64,000 nt of DNA, from NCBI GenBank assembly GCA_963708725.1, contig CAVPTL010000010.1, positions 1-64,000 on the forward strand, read 5' to 3'. Of this stretch, positions 31,974-41,177 are shown piece after piece. Every line of letters starts with the position of its first letter. Position 1 is the first letter of the stretch. Origin of the DNA: CAVPTL01 sp963708725. GTDB lineage: Bacteria; Actinomycetota; Thermoleophilia; Gaiellales; JAICJC01. The notes beneath the pieces were generated by a model, which saw nothing but the letters and a program-made list of their open reading frames with translations, was not told the DNA's origin and did not search any database. The position numbers were made by a program, and so were the translations under genes.

Positions 31974-32732
31974 TTACCGGGCGGCCTCGGAAATAAACGG
32001 CGCCGCCCGGCGCAACACGGCATCGGTCTGAAGCAGCACTCCAAGATGACCGGTGTCCGGCACCGTCGCCGCCGCGCCCCGAGGCATGGTCGCCGCCGCC
32101 CGCGCGGCGTCGCCGCGGGGATCCTCATACTCACCCACGATCACCAGCGTCGGCACCGGCACATCGGGCAGCCGCGACCACACGCCGGGCCAGTCCGCCC
32201 AGGCCTCGAGCTGGCAGCAGACCATCTCGAGATCGGATTCGGTCAGTTGCATCCAGAGCCAGCTGGGAAGCTCGAGTCCTTCGCCGCGCGCCACCGACCT
32301 CACCACCGAAACCATGCCGGAGGCGCGCAGCGCCCGAGCCACCGCGGGGCGCTCGGCGGGGTCCTCGATCGCCCCGATCATCACCAGCCGCGCGACTCGA
32401 TCGGGATGACGAACGGTCAGCTCGAGACCGACACACGCCCCGTCGCCATGCCCCAGGAACGCGCACCGGTCAATCTGCTGGGCGTCCAGCACGTGCAGCA
32501 CGTCGTCCACATAGTGCTCGATGCGATGGGCGGCCAATCCATGGGGCCGGTCGCTGAGGCCGTGACCGCGCGGATCGATGGTGACGACCGACATCCCGCC
32601 CAGGCCGTCGAGGTATCCGGCCTCCCTCCAGAGCCGCATGTCCCCGGCCAGGCCGCCGTGCAGCACCACCGCTGGGCCCTCGCCCGTCACGTCGTAGTGA
32701 ATCCGGATGCCTGAGACGTCCACGTTCGGCAT
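31974..32732 (-). CDS. Alpha/beta-hydrolase-fold protein lacking the nucleophile serine
   Basis: 252 aa. The fold is clear: oxyanion-hole HGGLAGDMRLW near 25-35, DPRGHGLSDRP near 52-62, the nucleophile elbow, acid EDPRGD and the C-terminal His in PDTGHLGVLL near 225. At the elbow the expected GHSxG reads GHGDG, so the catalytic Ser is Gly. It may be inactive, or use a different chemistry as some cofactor-free dioxygenases and lyases do. TAGGGT is six bases before the ATG (leaderless). Confidence 0.8.
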   Translation of the reverse strand: MPNVDVSGIRIHYDVTGEGPAVVLHGGLAGDMRLWREAGYLDGLGGMSVVTIDPRGHGLSDRPHGLAAHRIEHYVDDVLHVLDAQQIDRCAFLGHGDGACVGLELTVRHPDRVARLVMIGAIEDPAERPAVARALRASGMVSVVRSVARGEGLELPSWLWMQLTESDLEMVCCQLEAWADWPGVWSRLPDVPVPTLVIVGEYEDPRGDAARAAATMPRGAAATVPDTGHLGVLLQTDAVLRRAAPFISEAAR

Positions 32733-32772
32733 CGTGTGACCCTACGGGAGCGCGGGCGACTTTGTGCGGATT

Positions 32773-34326
32773 CTATCGTCCGCCGCGCACAACCAGCGTG
32801 CGCAGGATGTCGACGTCGGCCAGCCGCAGGATCCGTCCGGCGGTGATGAAACAGGCCGTGCCGAACCCCAGACCCAAGCCGAGGCTGACGATCTGCGCCA
32901 CCAGTGACTGTCCCAGTAGCCGGTCGAGCACCCACCACACCCCGTACGACGCCACCACCAGGTAGACCGATGCGATCGCGATCCGCCCGATCTCACCCAC
33001 GATCGATCCCAGCTCGAGACTGCCCACCCGCCGTCGCAGCAGCACCGCGAGCACGATTGCGTTGAACGCGGTCACGATCGAGGTGGAAAGCGCGATCCCC
33101 GCCGCGCCGTAGGAGTTGTACAACGCCAGGTCGAGGATCAGGTTGAGAACGAGGTTGATCGCCGCCACCTGGGTCGGGACCCGGGGCTCCTTGAGTGCAA
33201 AGAACGCGCGGGTGAGGAGCAGCGCCAGCCCGTTGAAGCAGAGGCCGAGCGAGAACGTCGTGAGCGCCAGCGCGACCTGGTGGGTGTCGTCGGACGTGAA
33301 CTGGCCGCGCTGGAACAGGAGCCGCGTGATCGGGACTGCCAGGGCGATCGAGAGCAGCGAGGCCGGCAGCAGCAAGAAGATGATGGTGCGCGTGCCGCCG
33401 GTGATCCGCGACCGGAAGCTCTCGAAGTCGCCGAGTGCTGCCAATCGCGAGATCTCGGGGAACAACACCGCCGACACGGCGACCGAGAACAGGCCCTGCG
33501 GCAGCATGAACAGCCGAAACGCGAAGTTCAGCTCGGAGGGTACGTCGGCCGATGCCAGCGAACCCACCGCCAGATCGATCGTCAGGTTGATGTTGATCAA
33601 TCCGAGGCCGATCGTGACCGGGATCATCAGCTTGAGGATGCGTTTGACGTGCGGGTTGTTCCATGCCAGCGAGAACACCAGTCCTCGTCTCGCCTTGCCG
33701 CGTAACAACGGTAAGGGGACGAGAAACTGCACGATCGTCGCGACCAGGATGCCCCACGCGTAGGCGTAGATGTCGCCCTGATCGACCAGCAGGAAGCCGA
33801 TGATCACGAGGTTCCAGATGACTGGCGCAAAGGCCGGCAGGCCAAAGATGTTGTACGAGTTGAGGATCCCGGTGACCACGCCGGTCAGCCCCAGGATCAC
33901 GACGATCGGGAACATGATCTGGGTCAGTGACACGACCAGGCTGTTGCTGACGCCGCGGCCGGGCACAAACAGCTGCATGATCAGCGGCGCAGCCAGCATG
34001 AAGATGGCCGATACGGCGCCCAGCACGATCGCGGTCATCCAGATCACGATGCTTGCCACCCGCCAGGCCTCGGCCTCGCCGCGGGTCTCGCGCAACTCGA
34101 CGAAGACGGGCACGAAGGCCGCGCTGATCGCGTTGTCGGCCACCAGGCTGCGAATCAGGTTGGGGACGTTGAACGCGATCACGAACGCGCTGTAGGCGCC
34201 ACCGGTGCCGAAGAAGTACGCGGCGATGGTTTCGCGAGCCAGGCCCGCCAACCGCGATATCAGCGTGGCGGTCCCGAACGCTGCGGTCGAGGCGGCCAGG
34301 CGCCGGCGGGTTGGGTGTGATGCCAT
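32773..34326 (-). CDS. murJ: Lipid II flippase MurJ (MviN)
   Basis: 517 aa, about 14 membrane helices of the MOP superfamily. Flips lipid II across the inner membrane for peptidoglycan synthesis. Family features: early LISRLAGLARETIAAYFFG, the helix-2 FVIAFNVPNLIRSL, and FSVAVSAVLFPEIS in the middle. Transcribed divergently from rpsT; a TAGACT hexamer nine bases before the ATG suggests a near-leaderless mRNA. Confidence 0.92.
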   Translation of the reverse strand: MASHPTRRRLAASTAAFGTATLISRLAGLARETIAAYFFGTGGAYSAFVIAFNVPNLIRSLVADNAISAAFVPVFVELRETRGEAEAWRVASIVIWMTAIVLGAVSAIFMLAAPLIMQLFVPGRGVSNSLVVSLTQIMFPIVVILGLTGVVTGILNSYNIFGLPAFAPVIWNLVIIGFLLVDQGDIYAYAWGILVATIVQFLVPLPLLRGKARRGLVFSLAWNNPHVKRILKLMIPVTIGLGLININLTIDLAVGSLASADVPSELNFAFRLFMLPQGLFSVAVSAVLFPEISRLAALGDFESFRSRITGGTRTIIFLLLPASLLSIALAVPITRLLFQRGQFTSDDTHQVALALTTFSLGLCFNGLALLLTRAFFALKEPRVPTQVAAINLVLNLILDLALYNSYGAAGIALSTSIVTAFNAIVLAVLLRRRVGSLELGSIVGEIGRIAIASVYLVVASYGVWWVLDRLLGQSLVAQIVSLGLGLGFGTACFITAGRILRLADVDILRTLVVRGGR

Positions 34327-34352
34327 CGGCGGCTGAGTCTACAGACCGGGTT

Positions 34353-34361
34353 TGCTATCAT
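34353..34361 (+). promoter_or_regulatory. Extended -10 of rpsT
   Basis: TGC-TATCAT (34353-34361) with TG one base upstream of the hexamer. Predicted +1 near 34368, leader about 43 nt including the AAGGA ribosome binding site of rpsT. Confidence 0.5.
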
Positions 34362-34410
34362 CCCAGCGCTCGGTAACGGGCATGTTGCCGTGCAAATCGA
34401 AGGATGGCGA

Positions 34411-34683
34411 GTGGCGAACTCTAAGCAGCAGGCAAAGCGAGTGCGGACGGCGGCGCGACAGCGTCTCGAGAATCTGCACTACAAGACTCAGATCAAGACG
34501 CTGTTCCGACGGCTCTCAGCCGAGGTCGAGAGCGGCGATACCGAGCGCGCGAACGAGACGCATACCGCGCTTCAGGGTCTGGTCGATCGCGCCGCAGCCC
34601 ATCACGCCATCCACAAGAACACCGCTGCTCGACGCAAGTCCCAGGCCCAGCGCATCATCGCGGGCTCGACGACCGCCGCGTAA
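34411..34683 (+). CDS. rpsT: 30S ribosomal protein S20
   Basis: 90 aa, basic and helical: VANSKQQAKRVRTAARQRLE at the start and AAAHHAIHKNTAARRKSQ in the second half, the S20 signature. GTG at 34411 is preferred over an ATG 21 bases upstream because S20 normally begins (M)ANxKxxxKR and AAGGA precedes it. Its 3' end overlaps the convergent membrane-protein gene by 29 bases. Confidence 0.93.
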   Translation: MANSKQQAKRVRTAARQRLENLHYKTQIKTLFRRLSAEVESGDTERANETHTALQGLVDRAAAHHAIHKNTAARRKSQAQRIIAGSTTAA

Positions 34684-35320
34684 CCAGCCCCAGATAGATC
34701 AGGACCACGCCGAGCGCCTGTCCGAGCGCAAACAGCGTGTAGCTGCCGAGACGGGTCGCGCTTGCGGTGATCGCCACCACCCCCACGCCCACCGCCACCA
34801 GCAGCGGCCTCCAGTCGTGCCGACGGCGGGCCGAGAGCACCGAGCCGGCCAGCACCACGACGGTTCCGACCGAGTTCAGCACAATCGCAAGCGCGACCGG
34901 TGGGGTTCCCACCAGCGCGCCATTCGGCGGCGCCGCCCCGGCGGAGGCGAGCTTGGCCTCGTCGACCTGTGCCGCCAGCACCCCGCTGATCGCAGCGAAC
35001 GTCAAGAACAGCATGGTTGCGGCGGTGACCCGGGCCACGCGCCGGCCGGGCAACACCAACAGCAGCTCTCCAACCGCGAGGTAGGCAACCACCAGGATCC
35101 CTCCGGTCAGGTAGTACAGCCGAAACACGGGGCCGGTCCAGCCGCGCGCGGCGCCGTACCAGAGCGCGGCGTCGGCGATCGTAAACAGCCCAAACGCGAT
35201 CGTCCACGCGATCAACGGCGCCCGGATCGCGGCTCGGTCGCGGGCGCGGCGCGCGACTGTGACGGTGCAGGCAAGCGACACCAGCGTGGCGACCGCGGCC
35301 GCCGCCGTCTGGGCGTTCAT
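34655..35320 (-). CDS. Seven-helix integral membrane protein, unknown function
   Basis: 221 aa with about seven hydrophobic helices and no known motif. Charged loops include TVARRARDRAAIRAP and LSARRRHDWRPL. I do not recognise it. The ATG overlaps the holA stop (ATGA), so it is coupled to holA. The last 29 bases lie antisense to the end of rpsT. Confidence 0.7.
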   Translation of the reverse strand: MNAQTAAAAVATLVSLACTVTVARRARDRAAIRAPLIAWTIAFGLFTIADAALWYGAARGWTGPVFRLYYLTGGILVVAYLAVGELLLVLPGRRVARVTAATMLFLTFAAISGVLAAQVDEAKLASAGAAPPNGALVGTPPVALAIVLNSVGTVVVLAGSVLSARRRHDWRPLLVAVGVGVVAITASATRLGSYTLFALGQALGVVLIYLGLVTRRSSSPR

Positions 35321-36258
35321 TCCGTCGCGATCTCTGCCAGCGCGAGTTCGAGCTCGAAGCGTGCGTTCAGGCGGCTACCGCCCTTGACCGCGAGGTCGAG
35401 CTGCGACAGCCGCACAATCGCTCCGCCCAGCTCTGCTGCTCCAAATCGCTGAGCCTGGGCCACCAGCTTCTGCGCCGGGTAGGGCTTCATCCCGAGTTCC
35501 TTGGCCACGTCACCCTGTGTCGCCCCTCGTTCCAGCAGGCTGGCGGCGCGCCACACCTTGCGCACATGCGCCGAGAGCTGCGCGACGACCCGGCTGACAT
35601 CACCAGGAGCGTCGATATCGGCGACGGCGAGCGCGATCATCGTTGCCGAGTCCCGCCGACCCCAGGCGTCGGTTATCTCCCACGGCTTGATCTCGATCTG
35701 GGGCGGGACGAGCGCCTCGACGTCCTCCACCTCGGGCGGCTCGCCACGTGCGAACACGACCAGCTTTTCGACTTCCGGGGCGAGATCGCCCATATCCTCA
35801 CCGACGAGCTCCACCAACCGCCGGGCGACCGGCAGCGGGCAGGTCACGCCCTCGGATCCGAATCGCTTCACCACCCAATCGGCGGCTTGCTTGCGATCGG
35901 GAGCGTCGAAGAAGCGCGATTCGCCGGCCGCATCGACGGCTCGCACCAGCGCACTCTTGGGATCGAGACCCCCGCCTCCAAAAAGCGCCAGGCACGTCTC
36001 GGGCGTGGGCGAGCTCAGGTAGGCGGCAATGGCTTCGCCCTCCGCTTCGGCCAGCGCCTCGACGCCGCGCACCAGCACCAGCCGGGGTCCGCCGAGCAGG
36101 TCGAGCGCATTACAGGCGGCGACCACGTCGACACCCTCGTCGCCGATCGACAGCTGCTCGATCGACTCTTCGGGGAATCGTGCGCGCAGGCGGGCCATCG
36201 CGGCATCGACTTTCGGCCAGTCGCTGCCACAGATCAGATAGACCGGCTTGAGGTCCAT
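35317..36258 (-). CDS. holA: DNA polymerase III delta subunit
   Basis: 313 aa, clamp-loader subunit that opens the beta clamp. It has the delta layout: LKPVYLICGSDWPKVDAAMA at the start, a mid-domain with CPLPVARRLVELVGEDMGDL near 150-170 (the LxExVGxDxxxLxxELEKL block), and a C-terminal helical collar with YPAQKLVAQAQRF. ATG shares one base with the Rrf2 stop (TAATG). Located near comEC-comEA, a very common arrangement. Confidence 0.88.
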   Translation of the reverse strand: MDLKPVYLICGSDWPKVDAAMARLRARFPEESIEQLSIGDEGVDVVAACNALDLLGGPRLVLVRGVEALAEAEGEAIAAYLSSPTPETCLALFGGGGLDPKSALVRAVDAAGESRFFDAPDRKQAADWVVKRFGSEGVTCPLPVARRLVELVGEDMGDLAPEVEKLVVFARGEPPEVEDVEALVPPQIEIKPWEITDAWGRRDSATMIALAVADIDAPGDVSRVVAQLSAHVRKVWRAASLLERGATQGDVAKELGMKPYPAQKLVAQAQRFGAAELGGAIVRLSQLDLAVKGGSRLNARFELELALAEIATE

Positions 36259-36716
36259 TAGCTCGCGGGTCGCACGCTGCCGCCGGGTCGAGTGCCACCG
36301 GCCGCGAGCTTTTGCGAGCGCTCCACCAGGTCGGCGAACGTGGTGGTCTCGAGCACCGAGCGCAGCATGCCCCGCGCCTCGAGCCATACGCCGGGCAGCG
36401 CCTCCGCGCCGGGCGGATACGAGACGTCTTCCGGGCGCACACCAGCGACGGCGGCGATCGGCCCGTCGACCACGCGGATGACGTCGGCGAGCGTGACCTC
36501 GGCGGGCGGTCGTGCGAGGCGGTAGCCGCCGTCGGGGCCGCGTTGTGATCCCACGATGCCGGCATGTTTCAACTCGCCGAGAATGTTTTCGACGAACTTC
36601 GGTGGCAGATCCTGGGTGCGAGCGATCATCTCGCCCTTTACGGGCCGTTCACCTTCGTGTGCGGCGAGCACCAACACGGCGCGCACCGCATAGTCGGCCT
36701 TGGCAGAGAGCTTCAC
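36258..36716 (-). CDS. Rrf2-family regulator without cysteines
   Basis: 152 aa. Winged-helix Rrf2 domain: KLSAKADYAVRAVLVLA at the start, LPPKFVENILGELKHAGIVG near 42-61, GPDGGYRLARPPAEVTLADV near 66-85. IscR, NsrR and RsrR bind an Fe-S cluster through a Cys triad; no cysteine is present here, so it must sense something else or act as a constitutive regulator. GAGAAT lies six bases before the GTG (leaderless). Confidence 0.85.
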   Translation of the reverse strand: MKLSAKADYAVRAVLVLAAHEGERPVKGEMIARTQDLPPKFVENILGELKHAGIVGSQRGPDGGYRLARPPAEVTLADVIRVVDGPIAAVAGVRPEDVSYPPGAEALPGVWLEARGMLRSVLETTTFADLVERSQKLAAGGTRPGGSVRPAS

Positions 36717-36769
36717 ACGCGTATTCTCGCACGCGGGGCCGCGGTCAGTCTCGGTTCTCGGGCCGCGGT

Positions 36770-37999
36770 CTACGAGCACAGCGACGAGACCCACAGCAAG
36801 TACCCGGCGAGAATGTTTGCGGGAGCGAGCAGCACAGCCGCGGCCGGAGGGAAAACCGAGCCCGCTGCGACCGCCCCGAGCCCCAGCCACAGGATGGGAG
36901 CGACCACCGGCAGCGCCAGCAGATTCGCCGGCACCGACAGCGGCGCCAGACGGCCGAAATGCCACCATGCGATCGGAGTCGTCACGAGGGTACAAGCGAT
37001 CGAGACGGTGACCGCCGATCCCCATCGCTCGGGCAGCCGCGGTGCCACCTCGTAGATCGCGATCACGGCCGCAAACGACAGCTGAAATCCGGGATCGAAC
37101 AGTTCCAGCGGGTTGAACGCCAAAACCACCGCTGCCCCGACCAGCAGCAGATGCCAGCGCACCGTTGGCCGCGACACCAGCCACGCAGCCGCCACCAGGA
37201 GGCCGGCCACGCCGGCACGCACGATCGACGGGCCGGCGCCGGCGACCAGCACGTAGGTGACGGCCAGACCGGCAGCCGACAGCCGGGCGGGCACGCCAAC
37301 CACCCCCACCAGGCCGAGGCACACGATCACGAGGATCGACACCAGCGCGATGTTCTGACCGCTGGCGGCCACGACGTGGTACAAACCGCTTGCCCGGAGG
37401 TTGTCCCGATCCTCGGAGGGAATCGCTCCGGCATCACCGAGGGTGATCCCCGCAATCAGGCCGCGGCTAGCTGGAGTGCCGCCGCTGCCCTGGATGATCC
37501 CGAGCGCTCGACGGTGGGCCGTATCCACCACTCCCCACACCCCGCCGCGGCGGCCGATCAGCGCAGCGCCCTCGGCCCGCAGCTCGAGATGGGCGCCCTG
37601 GGTTTCGTAGTAGTCGGCCACGACGGCGTCGATCGGCCGCAGGCTGCCGGAGACGCGGTAGACACCGCCCTGTTCGAGCGGGCCATCTTTCCACACAAGC
37701 ACCACCGTCTCGCCCGCATCCGCCACCGCCGCGAGGCCACGCCCCGAACTGGGCTGCGAGACGACGGTGACAACTCCCGAGAACCGTCCGGACTGAAGCG
37801 AACGCCGCTCGACCTGCTCGACCCGGCCCGCCCCGAACAGCATGGCGCCGACACCCAGGGCAAGACAGATCAGACGGATCCTGGGTCCGCGCCCGGCCAG
37901 CACGGCCAACGCTGCCCACAACGGCCGTCCGAACGCGGCCGCGGTGAGGCCAATCACCACCGCCGCGACCAACCGCGTCGGATCGCCGGCGCGGCTCAC
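36770..37999 (-). CDS. comEC: ComEC/Rec2-type DNA-uptake channel, without MBL domain
   Basis: 409 aa. It has an N-terminal OB-like domain and the Competence membrane domain with the conserved ASGLYHVVAASGQNIALV near 205-222 and FDPGFQLSFAAV near 303-314. It ends right after the membrane domain. Full-length ComEC proteins of 700-800 aa carry a C-terminal metallo-beta-lactamase nuclease domain, which is absent here. GTG start two bases after the comEA stop. It would move one DNA strand into the cytoplasm. Confidence 0.85.
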   Translation of the reverse strand: MSRAGDPTRLVAAVVIGLTAAAFGRPLWAALAVLAGRGPRIRLICLALGVGAMLFGAGRVEQVERRSLQSGRFSGVVTVVSQPSSGRGLAAVADAGETVVLVWKDGPLEQGGVYRVSGSLRPIDAVVADYYETQGAHLELRAEGAALIGRRGGVWGVVDTAHRRALGIIQGSGGTPASRGLIAGITLGDAGAIPSEDRDNLRASGLYHVVAASGQNIALVSILVIVCLGLVGVVGVPARLSAAGLAVTYVLVAGAGPSIVRAGVAGLLVAAAWLVSRPTVRWHLLLVGAAVVLAFNPLELFDPGFQLSFAAVIAIYEVAPRLPERWGSAVTVSIACTLVTTPIAWWHFGRLAPLSVPANLLALPVVAPILWLGLGAVAAGSVFPPAAAVLLAPANILAGYLLWVSSLCS

Positions 38000-38002
38000 G
38001 AC

Positions 38003-38629
38003 TCACAGAGTGACATGACCGTGCAACGCGGCCAGACGCGCAGGCCCGATTCCCGAAACCTGATCGAGTTCGGCGATCGAGCGAAATCCGCCGTGAGCGG
38101 TGCGGTAGTCGATGATCCGCTGGGCAAGTGAGGGGCCGATCCCGTCCAGCGTCTCGAGCTGCTCGAGGGTGCCAGAGTTGAGCGACACCGGGGCCTGCGT
38201 GGGTGCGGCCCCGCTGCCGGGAACAGCAACCGCCTGACCCTTGCGCGGCACAATCACCTGCTCGCCGTCGGTGAGACGGGCGGCGAGATTGACCGACGAA
38301 ACGTCAGCCGTGGGCAACGGGCCGGCGCGCTTGACCGCGTCGAGCACTCGAGCGCTCGCCGGCAACCGGAACACGCCGGGGTGACGCACCGCCCCGGCCA
38401 CGTCGACGATCAGCACCACCGGATCGGTGGTGGCTGGAGATTCGGCCGCCGGCTCTGATCCCGAATCCGAGCTGTAGCCGGTCGAGTACGACGGCTCGGA
38501 CGACCCGGTCGAACCCTGCTGGTGTTCCCAACCGATCGCCAGGATGGCGAGCGCGGCGAGGACGATCACGAGCAGCTTTGGTGAAATCTCGGTGGGCACG
38601 CACGGCAGCTTCGTCGTCACCGGTGTCAC
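38003..38629 (-). CDS. comEA: ComEA-type DNA receptor
   Basis: 208 aa. One N-terminal membrane anchor (LLVIVLAALAILAIGW near 23-38), a Ser/Gly-rich linker, an SLBB domain (VVDVAGAVRHPGVFRLP-like, near 80-140) and a C-terminal helix-hairpin-helix pair (LETLDGIGPSLAQRII and LDQVSGIGPARLAAL). It binds DNA at the cell surface and hands it to ComEC. GTG at 38629 is one of two nearby GTG options. Directly upstream of comEC. Confidence 0.85.
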   Translation of the reverse strand: MTPVTTKLPCVPTEISPKLLVIVLAALAILAIGWEHQQGSTGSSEPSYSTGYSSDSGSEPAAESPATTDPVVLIVDVAGAVRHPGVFRLPASARVLDAVKRAGPLPTADVSSVNLAARLTDGEQVIVPRKGQAVAVPGSGAAPTQAPVSLNSGTLEQLETLDGIGPSLAQRIIDYRTAHGGFRSIAELDQVSGIGPARLAALHGHVTL

Positions 38630-38664
38630 CGATCCAGTCCGGATCAGTGCCGAAAGCGTGTGGG

Positions 38665-41133
38665 TTAGCGCACGACCAGGTTCACCAGCCGGCCCGGAAC
38701 CACGATCTCCTTGACCGGCTGCTTGCCATCGATGTGCGCCACCACGTTGGGTACGGCGCGGGCGGCGGCGATCACGGTGTCGGCGTCGGCATCGGCGGCC
38801 ATGATCACCTCGCCGCGAAGCTTGCCGTTGACCTGCACCGCGTAGGTGACCTCGTCCGAGACGAGCATGGCGGGATCGGCCTGCGGCCATGGCGCGTCCC
38901 ACAGCTGCTCACCCCCCATCCGCTGCCACAGCTCGCAGGCGACGTGCGGCGCGAACGGTTGAATCAGAGACACCGCGGCGGCCAGCGCGAACCGGCGCTG
39001 CTCGGGAGTCGCATCAGCCGCATTCTGAACGTCCCCAACCAGCTCATGCAGGGCCGACTCGGCGGTGTTGAAGGCAAACCGGCTGCCGACGTCACCGGTG
39101 ACCTTGTCGATCGCCCAGTGGGTCTTTCGCACCAGCGCCGCACCCGGCCCGTCGGCGGGCGCCGAGTCGGGCAAGCCTGTGCCGATTTCGGCGACCGATT
39201 CGTTCACCAGCCGCCACAGCCGCGCGAGGAACCGATGCGCACCAGCGACGCCACCGTCGAACCACTCGGCGTCCTGATCCGGCGGTCCCAGAAACAGCGA
39301 ATACAGCCGGGCGGTATCCGCCCCGTACTGGCCGACCATCTCATCGGGGCTGATCACGTTCCCGCGGCTCTTGGCCATCTTCGCGCCCTGGTAGTAGATC
39401 ATCCCCTGCGTGAACAGGTTCGCGAACGGCTCGGTGAACCCGACGTAGCCGAGATCGTGCAGCGCCTTGGTGAAAAAGCGGGCATAAAGGAGATGCAGGA
39501 CGGCATGCTCGATGCCACCGATGTACTGGTCGACCGGCAGCCACGCGTCCACGATCTCGCGATCAAACGGTGCCTGATCGTTCAGCGGATCGGCATAGCG
39601 CATGTAGTACCACGACGAGTCCACGAACGTGTCCATGGTGTCGGTTTCGCGCCGTGCATCGCCACCACAGGTCGGGCAGGTGGTCTGCACCCACTCCTCG
39701 GCTGCCGCCAGCGGTGAGCGCCCACGCGGCGCATAGTCGCTGATATCCGGGAGCACCACCGGCAACTGATCATCGGGTACGGGCACCATGCCGCACTGGT
39801 CGCAGTAGATGATCGGGATGGGACAGCCCCAGTACCGCTGCCGCGACAGCAGCCAGTCCCGCAGCCGGTAGGCGACGGTGCCCTCGCCCCGGCCCTCCTC
39901 GCCCAGCCAGCTGATGATCGCCGCCTTGGCGTCGGCCGGCGCGATCCCATCGAACTGACCAGAGTTCATCAGCACGACGTCGTCGGCTTGGGCCAGATAC
40001 GGACCCTCGCTCAGGTCGGGCGCACCACTCGCCGGGCGGATTACCGGACGGATCTCGAGGCCGAACTGGTGGGCGAAATCGTAGTCGCGGTCGTCGTGGG
40101 CCGGGACGGCCATGATCGCGCCGGTGCCGTACTCCATCAGCACGTAGTCGGCGACCCACACCGGCACCCGCTCACCGTTGACGGGGTTGATCACATACCG
40201 ACCGGTGAAAACACCCGTCTTGACCTTCTCCGAGGCGCGCTCGACGGTCGACAGGGCCGCCGAATGGCGCACATAATCGGCGACCGCCGCCTCATGCTCG
40301 GTGCCGCGCGCCATGTCGAGCACCAGCGGATGTTCGGGTGCCATCACAAAGAATGTGGCGCCGAACAGCGTGTCAGGCCGGGTCGTGAACACCGGCAGCT
40401 CGACGCCGTCGTCGCCCTCAAGCCGAAAGACGACGCGGGCGCCGTGCGAACGCCCGATCCAGTTTCGCTGCATCGTCACCACGCGTTCGGGCCACGACAC
40501 GTCGGCCAGGTCGTCCACCAGCCGGTCGGCGTAGGCGGTGATCTTGAAGAACCATTGCTCCAGGTTTCGCGACTCCACCTCGCTGCCGCAACGCTCACAG
40601 TGGCCGTCGATCACCTGCTCGTTGGCGAGCACGGTCTGATCGACCGGACACCACTTGACGGCGGCCTGCCGGCGGTAGGCCAGTCCGGCCTCGAGCAGCC
40701 GCAGAAAGATCCACTGCGTCCAACGGTAGTACTCCGGCTCGGCGGTCGACAGCTCTCGTGTCCAGTCGATCGACCACCCCATGCGCACCATCTGCTTGCG
40801 AATCGCGGCAATGTTCTCGCGGGTCAGCTCGCGCGGATGGCGACCCGACTTGAGCGCAGCGTTCTCGGCGGGCAGTCCGAAGGCGTCGTAGCCCATCGGG
40901 TGCATGACTCGGTCACCCTGCCGGCGCCGGTAGAGCGTCACAACGTCACCCATGGTGTAGTTCTTGACGTGCCCCATGTGCAGCTCGCCCGAGGGGTACG
41001 GCAGCATCTCGAGCACGTATCGGAGGCTCGACCGGTCTTCACCGGGGCTCGGGTTGGGGACGTCGAAGATCCGCTCGTCGGCCCAGATCTTCTGCCAGCG
41101 AGCCTCGACCGCCGCCGCGTCGTAGCGCTCCAT
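38665..41133 (-). CDS. leuS: Leucyl-tRNA synthetase
   Basis: 822 aa. Class Ia synthetase: HIGH-type motif PYPSGELHMGHVKNY near 43-57, a CP1 editing domain with TRPDTLFGATF near 245-255, zinc-ribbon cysteines (CERCGSEV; CPTCGGDA), and the KMSKS loop as KMAKSRGNVISPD near 570. The second of two adjacent ATGs is preferred because GGAGG is five bases before it. Confidence 0.94.
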   Translation of the reverse strand: MERYDAAAVEARWQKIWADERIFDVPNPSPGEDRSSLRYVLEMLPYPSGELHMGHVKNYTMGDVVTLYRRRQGDRVMHPMGYDAFGLPAENAALKSGRHPRELTRENIAAIRKQMVRMGWSIDWTRELSTAEPEYYRWTQWIFLRLLEAGLAYRRQAAVKWCPVDQTVLANEQVIDGHCERCGSEVESRNLEQWFFKITAYADRLVDDLADVSWPERVVTMQRNWIGRSHGARVVFRLEGDDGVELPVFTTRPDTLFGATFFVMAPEHPLVLDMARGTEHEAAVADYVRHSAALSTVERASEKVKTGVFTGRYVINPVNGERVPVWVADYVLMEYGTGAIMAVPAHDDRDYDFAHQFGLEIRPVIRPASGAPDLSEGPYLAQADDVVLMNSGQFDGIAPADAKAAIISWLGEEGRGEGTVAYRLRDWLLSRQRYWGCPIPIIYCDQCGMVPVPDDQLPVVLPDISDYAPRGRSPLAAAEEWVQTTCPTCGGDARRETDTMDTFVDSSWYYMRYADPLNDQAPFDREIVDAWLPVDQYIGGIEHAVLHLLYARFFTKALHDLGYVGFTEPFANLFTQGMIYYQGAKMAKSRGNVISPDEMVGQYGADTARLYSLFLGPPDQDAEWFDGGVAGAHRFLARLWRLVNESVAEIGTGLPDSAPADGPGAALVRKTHWAIDKVTGDVGSRFAFNTAESALHELVGDVQNAADATPEQRRFALAAAVSLIQPFAPHVACELWQRMGGEQLWDAPWPQADPAMLVSDEVTYAVQVNGKLRGEVIMAADADADTVIAAARAVPNVVAHIDGKQPVKEIVVPGRLVNLVVR

Positions 41134-41177
41134 CATCCCCTCCCTTCCTCGAACCGTCGGTGGTTAAACCGAGCAGT

